Source: Microcebus murinus
Taxonomy: Eukaryota; Chordata; Mammalia; Primates; Cheirogaleidae
NCBI RefSeq assembly: GCF_040939455.1
Contig: NC_134115.1
Coordinates: 23,958,727 to 24,022,726 of the forward strand
DNA length: 64,000 nt
Direction: 5' to 3'
Part shown: one piece after another, positions 33,723 to 45,199 of the stretch
Position numbering within the stretch: position 1 is the first letter of the stretch
How the letters are laid out: each line of letters opens with the position of its first letter
Program-made: the position numbers and the translations under genes
Notes under the pieces: model-generated
The model's database searches: none
Seen by the model: only the letters and a program-made list of their open reading frames with translations
What the model was told of the DNA's origin: nothing

Positions 33723-36142
33723 GAAGAAGATAAGACAAAAGCTCATGTAAAGATGAGGAGCCACTGGATTAAGACAATCCTGTGTCAAGTTATTTTGAGA
33801 TGAAGACATTCAAACTCATACAAGCAAGATTCTAGGAAATGACACTGGCTGAGGACCCATTCTGGGGGTGAATTTGAGAGACAAACAGTCCCACGGACAC
33901 ACAGGTCCATGCAAGGTGATGCTGGTTGCACTATATCCTCCATGTCCAGATTAGATTGCTCCATAAAAGGAGGAAGAGGAGTGCTGGGAACCAGAGAAAG
34001 CTAAATATTTGCCCTTCAAATGGGCATGGTCATTGTTTGTGGTTTACCTACTTAGGAGGGCTTATTCTTACAGTGGGTCAGAGGTTTGACTATATCACTG
34101 CTCAGACTCTTTCTAAAGAAAATTAATCACTGTCAAATTACAGTGTGATTGTAAGAAAAGTGTCATTAATAAAATGTCAGTCAGGTGGCATGAGTAGAAT
34201 TGTTGGTTTAATTGGCACCAACAGTTAGTTCACCCGGAATAAACAGTGAGCATCTCTACTGAAATGCAGAATCGTTGATAGAGATAACACATGAAGTTTG
34301 CAGTTCCCAAACTGAGCACTGAGGTCACCTAGGGTGTAACTGCAAATTCAGAAAGGCACAACAGTGTATTTTTAAAATTTAGGAAAAACACAATAACCTT
34401 GTCTATTTCTCCTTGTCTACAGTAAAAAATAAACAAAACAAAAAGCCACAGTAACATCTGTTGAACATCTTGTGAACTACTATCTTTAAGTAGTTAACAT
34501 TTTTAACATTGATCGTTACATTCCTTTCAACGAAGGTGGTGGAGTTCAATCTGATTCCACAGTTTGAGAAGTTTGTGCAGTGTTTAATAAATGCTTAGTT
34601 TTTAGACATAAATACTTATTAAGGCCGTTGGTCCTAGTAATTTAATAAATGGTGTTCTTAGGCATTTCTTTTGGCCTAGGGATGACAGGAACATTGCTGA
34701 GACAACTAAGGATGCCATATACCAAAATAATATAGGAAACTCTGCATTCACCTGTCACCACTTACTAACCATGTGACGACACTGTAACTACTTAGATTCA
34801 GTGAACACAGCAAAGGTTTGTGTGGGGAAGAGGGAATTCAAAAAGTTCCTTAGCAAGAGGGTATGACGTTTCAAAGAAGGCTTCCTTAGAAAGCCACCAA
34901 AACTTTGGGTTCCTAAAGAGGGGAGAGATGCCATAAAGATGGGGCATATGGTGAGTGAACAAAAAGACCATGACAGTTATGATTTTTGTCTAGAGCCAAG
35001 CTTGCTACTGAACTAATGGTACCCAGGTCTGATATGATCTGGACCCAGATTTCTAGAGCTTGGACTGAGCTGGAGTATCTTTAAACACAGAGTAAGGTAC
35101 ATAGCTATTCTACTTATTATAATTTACTCTTTCCAAAAACCCTCACAATTAGTTATGCCTTGAATAGAAAACATTCAAACTTAATAGGCTTTTATGAAAG
35201 TCTCTTTTCTTTATCAAAGGAAGTTCAAACCACCAAAATATTACCACAGAGAACAAAAATATATCATTGATTCTCTGATATCTATTGACCACAAGGTATC
35301 TCCTTTCCTCCACATATTAATAAATGATATCCATTTTTGATAAGCAAAAACTAGAGGACCATGATCATAACCACCCAATACCTTTAAGTATTATAACTGG
35401 CACCCGGTCTGGGTTACTTATTATTATAAAACTCCACGTTTCTTAGCTTTATAACACAAATGGAAATCACTTTCATGTATTGCATTTTGGGGCATAAGCA
35501 TTCACTGTGTTCAGATTAAAATTACCTGAGTAATTTCTACCCATGGCTTTGCTTAAACTCTACTATTTCATCCAGAATTATTGTATAGTTTAAAGTTAAA
35601 CAACAGAAGAACACTTGGGATTTCTTATCAACTTATCCAGACATTGACGGAAAGCATTCATAAACTGGGTTTTTTTTTTTTTTTCCTCGATAGATTGAAG
35701 AAATTCAAGTGTGTCAGAAACTTTCCTTTAGATCATTCTCTTTTAAGTTCTATCGTCCTTCCTGGTTCTTCTGCACTTTTCCAGTCTCTATCTGTCAAAT
35801 AACTGAAATGATTTTGTGGGATTTTTTTCCCATGTTAAATATAGGCTTTTTTTTTTTTAATTCATTGCAATTGAGCATGTCATTTATCCTTCTGCCCATT
35901 TTTCTTATATTAAAAGGTCTCCTGCTGGAATTTAATTTCAAGTTAAATCTTTACCCCACCCTCAGGCTGTGAGACTGAATTAAATAAATCCCACTAAAAG
36001 TAATAAACCACTCTTAGCTGTGGTCTTGTGATATCAGTTGTCAGCCTGTCAGAGCAAATCTGAGTGTTAAATTCACTGCCTCTGCTAGTGAGGAAAGAAT
36101 CAGAACAGCAAAAAAGCCCAGGGTATCAGAACTGCTGCAGTC
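33723..36142. other. Unassigned DNA
   Basis: No firm repeat call. About 34300-34400 has 'gttcccaaactgagcactga' and 'cacctagggtgtaactgca', reminiscent of a hAT-type MER element but too diverged to name. T-rich runs lie at 35669-35684 and 35848-35859. Frames at 33926-34126, 35581-35802 and 35709-35972 resemble no protein. Confidence 0.4.
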
Positions 36143-36236
36143 ATGCCAGCTTCATCTCAGCAGCAGGACTTAAGCATGCAAGAAAATATCTTTGAAGATG
36201 ATTTTCTTGATGACACTCTTAAAATTCATATTGATG
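36143..36236 (+). other. Candidate first coding exon (weak)
   Basis: ATG at 36143 with G at -3 opens a frame beginning MPASSQQQDLSMQENIFEDD and rich in acidic residues. A donor-like G|GTAAAA follows at 36236/36237, with an in-frame stop just beyond (36245-36247), as expected if translation needs splicing. There is no recognised protein and no mapped downstream exon, and a frame of this size is common by chance. Confidence 0.1.
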
Positions 36237-37640
36237 GTAAAACATAAAGGCTCAGCTATGGTTATTATTCTTTATTTAGTAAAGTTGTGAGCCCGTGAGA
36301 TCCATTAACAAGAAATATCTATTACTTCTCTTTAGGGAGAAGGGACAAAACAGAAATATGGCACTGAAGGGGAGTGATGGATTTTAGATTGAAAGTGTTA
36401 GTCAGAACTGGTGTCCAGCTACATGACTGAAAGGTTCTTTCCCATGAAAAAGAAAGAAAAATAACATAATTCGTCAATTTCCACTTATGAAAATTTGCAA
36501 GGAAATTAATCCACAGAACACAGCCAATCCCTTACACTTCCAAATAAAATGCTCTAAAAGAAGGAAACAGCACCTTCCCTTAGTACATTGTCCATGATGC
36601 AGCGACACTGAGAATGATCCCAGTACCAGGCTGGATTTATGGGTGTGACTAATAAAAGGTGACAGCTAGCTTCAAATCTGTTGGCTTGTCATTCAGTGGA
36701 CCAATTTACAAAATACTTGTTTACCCTTAAAGCACTGAACTTGTTCAAAACAAACAAAAAAAAAGTTCTTAAAAAAATGTTGGTTTCTCCATATTAAATT
36801 CTGAAGAGTTAAAGTTGTATAAACAGCCCAAAATCAATACTGTCAGTGATTTGGTATTTTTAAAGAACAGGACAACAGCTCAGCAGATTAACTTTCTACT
36901 CTCCGTGGATAAGCACAATATTGCCTTCTGTAGAGATATAGCTGGAGGAATTCCCGGGAGTAGGGGAGCTGAACACAGACAATTCTCTGAACAGGATTTC
37001 AATTGAGAATTCTAGAGTATGGAAGATGATAGACATTTCCCAATAATTATTTTAGTTGCAACTCTCATCTTTCTACATCTTTACCCAATCGAGCACTGAG
37101 CATATAGTTAGCACTGAATGCCTTGTAAGTCCTCAAGCTCTTTTTCCCATCTTTTAAAAAACTCATTACTTCCTAATTCGGAAAGAGAAAGTGTTTTAGG
37201 GAAAGCAAGTTCTGGAAAATAGCTGTCCCCCCATATTTTGAAGTAAATGTTGGCAGTCAAAATTATGGTATTTGGTTTGTTACACCTGCAAACATAGTAC
37301 AAGGTCATATCCTTTTTCGTCCTCATGAAGAAATTATTTCAAAATACAAATGTGGGAAAAAATAATTTTCAGGTTCTTATAGCATAAAACCAATCCACCT
37401 TACTGATCTCTATTACAGAATTGGACTTTTCAACAGTGAGCAAGTACTTTCACATCTGCGTGAAAGGTTATTTAGCAGTATTAATTCGAATCAGAATGAA
37501 AGGATTTTGTACTTTAAGTCTGAGCTTTCATTTTAAATCATTGGAATACATGTTTGTTAGAATTTTGGTATTTTTAAATTTACAGAAGCTCATCGATACA
37601 TTTCTGCTTAAATTTCATGAGCTTATTTAGCAAGTTATCA
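36237..37640. other. Unassigned DNA
   Basis: Nothing recognised. Frames at 36815-37006, 37108-37326 and 37421-37630 have no known domain. Confidence 0.45.
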
Positions 37641-37866
37641 TGAAAAATGAATGGGCTTTGAAACCAGAGAGACCTGGTTTGAAGTCTAGCCATTCCATAT
37701 GCTGTTTAACCTCAGGCTAATTTCACCTCAGTTTACTCATATGCACGATGGGAACCACATTTCTTTCCTCATGAGGCTGCAGTGAGGATGAACACAAGTA
37801 ACACAGGAAGTCACCAGCTCAGAGATTTGCATGTGTCAGATACTCCCTTCTGACTCTGAATCTACA
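37641..37866 (+). mobile_element. MIR SINE, near full length
   Basis: The sense order is clear: 'gaaaccagagagacctggtt', 'tgaagtctagccatt', 'gctgtttaacctcaggctaa', 'cacctcagtttactcatatg', 'gatgggaaccacatttc', 'ctcatgaggctgcagtgagg', 'atgaacacaagtaacacag'. These match the MIR head, core and tail. Confidence 0.88.
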
Positions 37867-38135
37867 ATGGATTTTGTTGCCTGTGAGAATCCATGTTGAT
37901 ATGTTTAGCTGGAATTCCCATAGTCAATGTCCTCCAAAAAATTGGAGTGTAGGGAATTTTTCATGGTCAGGGGCATATAAATGATGACTTGAATAAAAGG
38001 AAAGATCTCAAAAAGATCGAAGATTTTCTTGTTAGATCATGGACGTCAGATCATGCAACTTGACTTTGGTCTTGATGACTTTTCACAAGATTAGGCAGTT
38101 TCACAGTTAAATAGTGACTACATCACTTGCAGTTT

Positions 38136-38272
38136 CATACATTTATTTACTCAACAATGATGTAGCAAATGCCCATTATATGCCAAGATTTTTGCTAGGC
38201 CTAGGGGCCTAATAGTGAGCAAAATTATAGTAAAGTTACTCACTGTACGATGAGGAAGGCAGACAAGGAACT
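38136..38272 (-). mobile_element. L2 3' end
   Basis: The reversed L2 tail is visible: 'acatttatttactcaacaat', 'aatgcccattatatgccaag', 'tttttgctaggcctaggg', 'gtgagcaaaattatagtaaa'. The frame at 38151-38378 lies in it and is incidental. Confidence 0.75.
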
Positions 38273-38849
38273 TAAAAAACAATGATGGGAATAGCACGTG
38301 TAAGCAAATGAGGCCATGAGAGCAAGTGGGAAAATATACAATCGGCAACATCAAACGTAGTTCATAGAGAACTTCCATGTCTTAAACTCCTTCTCCTACC
38401 TCACTCCGCATTTGTATTATCACTCTCTATCTTTACACCTGGTTCAGATTTGCTTATGATCTCAATATTCCCCCTTTGGGAATGAAAGAATACTTTCTAA
38501 TGTTTTTGCAATAAACTTGCTAATTTTACCACGATAGAATTTAAACGGACCACTGTATCATGTAAGGCTGCATGTCATCTGTGTAGTATATAGGATTACA
38601 GAGACAAGTCCAATGGGTAGAGAGCTATTCAATGAGCAATGCAAACCATCTTCTTGGCCAGTATCAATTTCTTTGACATGTGTCAATTGCTCAATATTCT
38701 GAATTTTTTTTCCTATGAATTGGATTTTCCAAGTATTTATTTTAACTGTAAAATGGAATCATATTGAAACATATCAGTTAACAACTCTGGGAGCTTCCCA
38801 ATAAAGAAGTCGGCCCTTACTATTAGTGCCAAAAGTATGGCAATGATGG
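38273..38849. other. Unassigned DNA
   Basis: Nothing recognised. Confidence 0.5.
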
Positions 38850-38925
38850 CAGTTAAAATTATGAACATCTAATATTTGTTGAGCATTTACTATGTACTGG
38901 TCATTGTTCTAGTCTAGTGGCTATC
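38850..38925 (-). mobile_element. L2/MIR 3'-end fragment
   Basis: 'aatatttgttgagcatttac', 'tatgtactggtcattgttct' is a reversed LINE-2 or MIR tail. The two families share this end, and the piece is too short to separate them. Confidence 0.55.
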
Positions 38926-39754
38926 ATCTACTCATTGAACATCAGTTATCAGGCATATTAACAAAAAATTTGAGGCTGTGGCCATGAGTTTCACCTTTGT
39001 GACAGGACGATTTTTTGCTTGAAGTCACCCAAATTAAAGAGTACTATGTTTGGAACTGAGAGGACAATCTGACTTTCTGGGCAAAGATTTCTATAACAAA
39101 ACAGCAGAAATGAAGGATTGTATCTTACCGTATCTGAATTTCTGGGGCATGATAGAGTAATTTTTTATTTCATAAATAAACTTAAAAAAAAAATCCCCTT
39201 TTCTCATGAACCAGTTACTTTGCCATTCATTTAATTCAGTATGTCCCAAAGGGCCATGCCTGGCAATTTCGTTGACTTATTAAGATACATTTCCTTGATT
39301 TTATTTATTTTCTTGGGAAAAATAATTTTGATTTAGCATTTTAAAATCTATCTGCCACTTTTCAGAAACCCAGACACACAGTAACTTTAGAGGCTGATGT
39401 AATTGTTAATTTATGAACTAGATGAGAAGCTTCCTCTTAGTTTATGAGAGACATGTGTTAAGCCTCTTTGTATTTTTTTTTTCAATGTCTAGCTTAGGCC
39501 ACGCACAGCGTTGATGTCTCGTAGACATTTGTGGATTGCTTGACATGTGATTACAATATAAAGATTTTACTCCAGTTAAATGCTAAGGAAATGTCACATT
39601 CTCATTTTCCTTTCCCACAAATACTGATGTCTTCTGAAGATCAGAAAGTCTTTGCTTTTAAAAAGAATTCCTTTTCTTCATATCAAATTGTGAGCTGAAA
39701 TTTTTTTCTTTAAGGTTTTGATGGCTCTGGGTATATATTTCAGTAATTCTAAAT
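38926..39754. other. Unassigned DNA
   Basis: Nothing recognised; an A-run at 39183-39192 and a T-run at 39473-39482 are the only notable features. Confidence 0.5.
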
Positions 39755-39900
39755 CAAATAATCATAGAGTATGAGAGCTGGAAGAAACTTTCTGCAGCAT
39801 TGTGTCTGGGGATTACAAACTCAAATGCCTCCGAGGATCAGGCAGGTAACATAAATATGTGAATCTGGCTGGGTTTAAGATCATAGGAAGGAGGGAAGCA
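39755..39900 (-). mobile_element. MIRc-like SINE fragment
   Basis: 'aatcatagagtatgagagct' and 'ggaagaaactttctgcagca' match the reversed MIRc-type start, followed by a decayed 'caaactcaaatgcctccgag' segment. Confidence 0.5.
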
Positions 39901-40329
39901 AAGCCTGTAGCAAACTAGAGACTGCATAACCTGTCAAATTCAAACCCAATTTTGACCATAGAAAACAGGTTTGAGGGCTCTATTTGGTCCACCAGCTACC
40001 TGTTTATAAACGCTGAAGTTAATCCTTTAATTTCAATTATTAGTGCATTTAATCCTGCACTTACCACTTTTTCAGGGAGTAGACTTGCCATCATATAGTC
40101 ACAGGCTCAGCAAGAGTCACAAAAGGCACCTAGCCTAACGTTAAACACAAATTGTCTTTAAGTCACATCACAAGGCTGGTGTTTTTATACTTTGTGAATT
40201 ATTATCTAAGAAAACATGCAGGGGTAGGGGACAGAGCCTTACAATTATTTCTATTTGTTCTTTTTGTTTGTTTGCTTTTGAAATAAGGATGTAAAGATAC
40301 CCTGATGAATTTCTTTATGTGTCTTTTAT
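39901..40329. other. Unassigned DNA
   Basis: Nothing firm. A 'ggctctatttggtccaccag' string near 39975 hints at a decayed DNA transposon but is too little to call. Confidence 0.4.
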
Positions 40330-40515
40330 TGATTTTGAAGTCACGTAAACCTAGGCCTACCTTTTATGGGCTGTGTCACCTTGGAGTATTTGCCAAGTTC
40401 ATTGAGCCTCACTTTTCTTAACTGCACATTGGTTTAATTTGCCATAAAGTTAGTTCTCAGATTAAATAAGAACATTTCTGCAAAGTGCCAAGCACAAAGC
40501 TTGCTCATATTTGAT
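40330..40515 (+). mobile_element. MIR SINE
   Basis: Sense order: 'atgggctgtgtcaccttgga', 'gccaagttcattgagcctca', 'cttttcttaactgcacattg', 'ctcagattaaataagaacat', 'aaagtgccaagcacaaagc'. The head is short. Confidence 0.75.
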
Positions 40516-41093
40516 GATCACAAAATGTGAGTTTCCTACCTTTTATGCCCTAAACCTCTTCCCTTCCTTTTTTCCTCCTGGATGTGGGCCTGTAACTTCT
40601 TTAAACCAGTTGGCAATAAATTGGTCTGCATTCTATCTTTTCACTCCAGCTGAGATCATCAACAGTGTTGTGGGTTTTGTTTGTAATACATTGTTAGATA
40701 AATCCTTTCATATAAAAAAATGAATGTAAACATTTTCTTTAAGGAGCTTCCTTGGAAATTTCCACCCCCTGGTTAAATAACAATTTGTATTCTTTCAAGC
40801 ACATGATTATTAGTTTTTTTCTTTTGAGAAAAATAAGATGTTACAGAAGGCCTCCAAATGTTATGAAGTCTTTAAATGTTCACCGTAGGAAATCTGGATT
40901 TCTAAAATTAGCACCTGTGATTTGACAGGGTAGGGAGCTACTCTGTTATTATTTGTAAGTGTTATCAGAATGGCAAAAACCTAGAGTCCTGGCTGCATTT
41001 TCCAATCGAGTGTTCTGTTTTAAGACACCATAACTTTTTAGAATTTTTCAAGGAACTTTATGAATTTTGGTCAATGGTTCTTTGCCATTTCAT
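40516..41093. other. Unassigned DNA
   Basis: No repeat recognised, but the last part (40930-41030) resembles 41870-41975 about 0.95 kb downstream. The frame 40511-40723 has no known domain. Confidence 0.45.

Positions 41094-41120
<27 letters not shown>
41094..41120. repeat. (CA)n microsatellite
   Basis: Thirteen and a half uninterrupted CA units; likely polymorphic in length. Confidence 0.98.
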
Positions 41121-41125
<5 letters not shown>

Positions 41126-41405
41126 AGGTAAAAATGTGCCGTGGGCCAGCTAGGGGTGACATAATTAATTCAAAGCTGCACTTTCTGTAGGTGGAATCAG
41201 TAAGGCAGATTTAGACTTTTAGACCTACTGAGTAGGTGTTTTTTAGACAGAGATAAGTAGAGAGAAATATGTTCTTGAATAAGCAAGAAGAACCCAAATG
41301 TGTTTTCCCAGGTATCCCAAGGACAAATTTGATAACCTTTCTTACCTAAATGGTTTTGCTGCCACTTGTTTACAACTTTGATTATTGTCATCTATAGGCA
41401 GTCTG

Positions 41406-41448
41406 GTTTTCTTTTCTTTTCTTTCTTTCTTTCTTTTTTTTTTTTTTT
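41406..41448. repeat. (CTTT)n / poly(T) tract
   Basis: A pyrimidine run of CTTTT and CTTT units ends in a T15-type stretch. No SINE body adjoins on either side, so it is not the tail of a visible element. Confidence 0.92.
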
Positions 41449-42649
41449 CATAATTCCTGGCCACATCTTATCCAGATTTGGTTTTAGACAGCCATTCAGA
41501 AGAAGGGTACAAATAACCTCTAAAATGTCTCTTTTTCCTTGGTGAGCATAATTGTTCTTCATTTTACTCTACTTTTCCAGTAGTTTGAAACCACTGTTTT
41601 TACATGGCACCCTGGGTCATTCCTAAATCAGTCAGCCACTTTATCTCATTCCTTCTGTTATAGGTGAACAGCTCAGTCAGTTTTTTGTTTGTTTGTTTTT
41701 GTTTCCTTCTACTTGTAATAATTCTTGATGATTTTAATGCTGACATAAGGAACTGGCCTTTTAGCTCCTTCACCTGTTCTCCTCCACTTGTCTGTGTCCT
41801 TGTCATCACCAACAACTGGATCCACTATATAATCTCCCTCTCAATCTATTGGTGATTTAACAGGGGAAAGAGCTGTTCTGACATCATTTGTATAAAATGG
41901 GTACAACCTAGGGCCCCAACTGGAATCTCTGGAAAAGAAAGCCGCTGGAGTGTTTTGTTTTAAGACATCGTAGCTTTCCTTCTTCTTCTCTGATCACTAC
42001 CACTTACCTTTTCAGTCACTCCTTCTAGCGTTTCACTTCCCCAAACCTGCAACCCCCTCTCCTTCTATTCTACCATCTTTTTCCTGCTTCTCATCCCATT
42101 CCTATTCCCAGTTCCTTGTATATCATGTTTACACTCCATGGACTGTCAGCATGCTCCCTTTCTTGCATATATCCTCATTCATCTTGTCATTCTCTTCCTT
42201 TATCACCCTCCTAGCAAAGCCCCAACCCTCGATAAACACAACTCAAGATTGTCCAAATGCTCTACCTGGACAACTGTGCAGCTGGACATAGCTGGGGTCA
42301 AATTCGGGACTTAAAACCACAATTGGGCCTTCTGCAGCTTGGCAAGCTCACCCCACTTCCCTCCTCAACTCACTCTTCCCTCTCCTAGATAACATTCCAT
42401 TTCCTTTCTGTTCTTCAAGTACCTGCCCTGCCTAACCAACCTCACACTCAGCCACCGGCCTTGCTTCCTGTTCCAGTCAGAAAAGTACTTTCATAGGCCA
42501 GCATTGTCAGTTAGTATTTTTTAAAGGAGCTAAAACTCTTTTCGCAGAACATTCCAAAATCATTAAATCTAGTCAAAGAGAGCTTTTATTTCTTATTTGT
42601 TGTCTTCAAAGTTCAAAAGTCATACACACTTATCATTACCAAGATATCA
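41449..42649. other. Unassigned, pyrimidine-rich DNA
   Basis: The plus strand from 41980 to 42480 is strikingly rich in C and T, with many TTCC/CTCC words. It may be a decayed LINE or LTR, but I cannot name one. The overlapping frames at 41600-41855 have no known domain. Confidence 0.4.
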
Positions 42650-42745
42650 GGTGCCTGGGAGTTGCCTGGCTTTAGCATTTGAAGTTCCACATCCCGAGAA
42701 ACCGGTCAGTTCTAGGCCAACTGGGTGGGTTTATCACTCAGGAAA
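42650..42745. mobile_element. Fragment of an old DNA transposon
   Basis: 'gtgcctgggagttgcctggc', 'tttagcatttgaagttccac', 'atcccgagaaaccggtcagt' and 'gccaactggg' resemble a common mammalian non-autonomous hAT-like MER sequence. The family name is uncertain. Confidence 0.4.
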
Positions 42746-42839
42746 CAACAACACCTTGGACAGGCAAACACAGTAAAAATGAAAAAAAAAATATAATCAT
42801 TTCACCTGGCTACCTTACTATCCTTCCTTATAGCTATGC

Positions 42840-42960
42840 TTATACCACATAGACAAGCATGCATATAACAAACATAGGGTTTTTTCCCATTGTTTTTATT
42901 GAAGTAGAATCATGCTGTCCACGTTACCCTACAACTTGTTTTTCTTTTTCCTAATAAGAA
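42840..42960 (-). mobile_element. L1ME/L1M 3' fragment
   Basis: 'tttttattgaagtagaatca', 'tgctgtccacgttaccctac' and 'aacttgtttttc' are in the order of an antisense L1M tail. Confidence 0.45.
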
Positions 42961-43639
42961 AAAGAAGAAGAAAATTTTCCCTTTACAGGGCACTTGAAAT
43001 AACAAAACCGAATGCTGTATTTCAGAAAAACTGGGTCCAACTGAAGTTGATGTATAACCATAAACTCTGAGTGATCCCAGGACACTAGATCCTTAGTGGC
43101 CCTAAGTGAAGACTCTTTTCTAAGGAACAATAGAAATTGTTTAACCAACTGTACATAGTGCAATAAATTCATTCCATCCTATTCAGAGTTTACTTTTCAA
43201 TCTTGATCGATATAACCACCATGAACTACAAATTTCTAATACGTTTCCTGTTCAGTGAACCACTCAGTAAATTTTATTCTCTGGTGTGTGTTCTGTTGAA
43301 TGACAAAGTAACTTCAGCTTGTTTTCAAAGCTCCGGTGGTATTTGTTTTAAAAATTTATACCACCAGTATATAATGGATACAGACAAACATACACATGAT
43401 TTTGTATACATAAATCATATCATACATGTGTTTTTTGCTATTTTTCGTTTTAGTAAAGTCTTTATTTTTTAAAAAATTTTGCCTCTGCCTAACAGGTTGT
43501 TATTTGGTTCCCGGTGATAACCTGCTGAATATCCTTCCCTAATTTTCTACATGCTCATAGATGTTTATGAAACTTGTATATTCATGTGTAATGAAGGGTA
43601 GATTTTGGTCTTTTTTGCTTAAAAAAAAAACATTAAACA
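42961..43639. other. Unassigned DNA, partly L1M-like
   Basis: About 43330-43480 ('acacatgattttgtatacat', 'aaatcatatcatacatgtg') looks like a further decayed antisense L1M tail. The rest is not recognised. Frames at 42951-43172 and 43203-43472 are incidental. Confidence 0.4.
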
Positions 43640-43868
43640 TGTGGCAGGAAACCTTCAAATATGGCTCCACGTGATCCCATCTCCTGGTAGTCATTAACCC
43701 TTTATTAATCTCTAGCCCTTAAATGTGAGCTGGACCTAGTGACCTGTTTCTGATGAATATGGAAAGGTGATGGCTTATCAATTCCAAAATCAGGTCATAA
43801 AAGACTGATTTCTGTCTTACTATCACTCTTTCTCACTTGCTTATTTTGAATAAGCCAGGTGCCATGTT

Positions 43869-43882
43869 GTGAGCTGCCTTTT
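43869..43882. repeat. L1 target-site duplication, left copy
   Basis: GTGAGCTGCCTTTT directly precedes the antisense poly(A) (T-run) of the L1. The identical sequence occurs at 44853-44866. Confidence 0.9.
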
Positions 43883-44852
43883 TTTTTTTGCTATTATAAG
43901 ATTGCATTATATTTTGTTTCAACTATTCCTTTTTTTTGTATTTCAGCATATTATGGGAGTACAATTGTTAAGGTTATGTATATTGCCCATGTCCCCCCTC
44001 CCCCCTCCCACCTGCCCGACACCCAATAAATGTTATTCATATATATCCACTTAAGTGTTGATCCGTTAGTACCAATTTGCTGGTGAGTACATGTGGTGCT
44101 TGTTTTTCCATTCTTGGGATACTTCACTTAATAGAATGGGTTCCAGCTCTATCCAGGAAAATATAAGAGGTGCTATATCATCAATGTTTCTTAAAGCTGA
44201 ATAGTACTCCATGGTATACATATACCACATTTTATTAATCCACTCATGTATTGATGGGCACCTGTGTTGTTTCCACAACTTTGCAATTGTGAAGTATGTT
44301 GCTATAAACGTTTGAGTGCAAGTGTCCCATTTGTAGAGTGTCATTTGATCTTTTGGGCAGATGCCCAGTAGTGGAATTGCTGGATCCAATGGTAGATCTA
44401 CATGTATTGCTTTAAGGTTCCTCCATATTGCTTTCCACAGAGGTTGAACCAGTTTGCAGTCCCACCAGCAGTGTAGGAGTATTCCTATCTCTCCGCATCC
44501 ATGCCAACATTTATTGTTTGGGGACTTCTTGATAAAGGCCATTCTTACTGGAGATAAGTGATATCTCATTGCAGTTTTGATTTGCATTTCCCTGATGATT
44601 AGAGATATTGAGCATTTTTTCATATATTTGTTGGCCTTTATTCTGTCTTCTTTTGAAAAATTTCTGTGTCCTTTGCCCACTTTTTGATAGGGTTGTTTGA
44701 TTTTTTCTTGCTGATTTTCCTGAGTTCTAAATAAATTCTTGTTATCAGCCCTTTATCAGATGTGTAGCTTGCGAAAATTTTCTCCCATTCTGTGGGTTGT
44801 CTGTTTGCTCTCTTGACAGTTTCTTTGGCTGTGCAGAAACAAAAATAAATAA
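43883..44852 (-). mobile_element. 5'-truncated L1, strepsirrhine type
   Basis: From left to right: T-run (antisense poly(A)), 3' UTR ('cagcatattatgggagtaca', C-rich 'catgtcccccctcccccct'), then antisense ORF2 C-terminus to about 44836. It is flanked by a perfect 14-bp target duplication. The last 14-16 bases (44837-44852) are not in normal order and match, inverted, an L1 segment normally just upstream. The low divergence and the open 204-codon frame make it one of the youngest elements in the window. Confidence 0.93.
44066..44680 (-). pseudogene. L1 ORF2 C-terminal fragment, 204 open codons
   Basis: This is the C-terminal part of the L1 ORF2 protein, which in a complete element supplies endonuclease and reverse transcriptase for target-primed integration. 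Visible are [20 protein letters not shown], then the [13 protein letters not shown] segment, then the cysteine-rich motif [18 protein letters not shown] (C-x3-C-x8-H-x4-C-like) and the C-terminal region with [18 protein letters not shown] sequence. The endonuclease and polymerase domains are missing because the copy is truncated, so it cannot function. The ATG that opens this frame lies within ORF2 and is not a natural start. Confidence 0.9.
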
Positions 44853-44866
44853 GTGAGCTGCCTTTT
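44853..44866. repeat. L1 target-site duplication, right copy
   Basis: GTGAGCTGCCTTTT, identical to 43869-43882. After it the host LTR continues with 'gaagaggtttgagtc'. Confidence 0.9.
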
Positions 44867-45199
44867 GAAGAGGTTTGAGTCGCAAAGAACTGGGAGTCGC
44901 CTTGGGCCAGGAATGAAGGCCCTCAGTCCTACAGCCTGGGAGGAAATGAGTCCTGCCAATAACTAATGGGTGAGCTTAGAAGCAGATCTTGCCCCTGTTG
45001 ACCCTTCAGATGACTGGGCCCTGGACAGCACCCAAACTGCGGCCTTGTGAAAGATTCTGAGTAAAGGACTCTGTTAAAACATGCCTGGATTCTGAGCCTA
45101 AAGCAACTCTGAGATAAGAGCTGTTATGGTTAAACTGCTATGTTGTGGGGTAATTTGTTATGCAGCAAAAGGTAATACAACACATTTCACTAAAGATTG

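Larger units (their letters stand above)
43640..45182 (+). mobile_element. MLT1-like LTR split by a nested L1
   Basis: Left part 43640-43882 begins TGTGGCAGGAAACC; right part 44853-45182 ends 'gggtaatttgttatgcagca' and 'aaaggtaatacaa', the MLT1-type terminus. Without the inserted L1 and one copy of its target duplication the LTR is about 560 bp, a normal length. The minus frame at 44756-44959 spans the L1/LTR junction and is chance. Confidence 0.75.

Noticed and set aside
34168..34173. AATAAA as proof of a gene 3' end
   Set aside because: AATAAA is very common in AT-rich DNA; used only as weak supporting context for the exon-like stretch.
41406..41448. CTTT/poly(T) tract as the tail of an antisense SINE
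   Set aside because: No Alu, MIR or other SINE body follows on either side.
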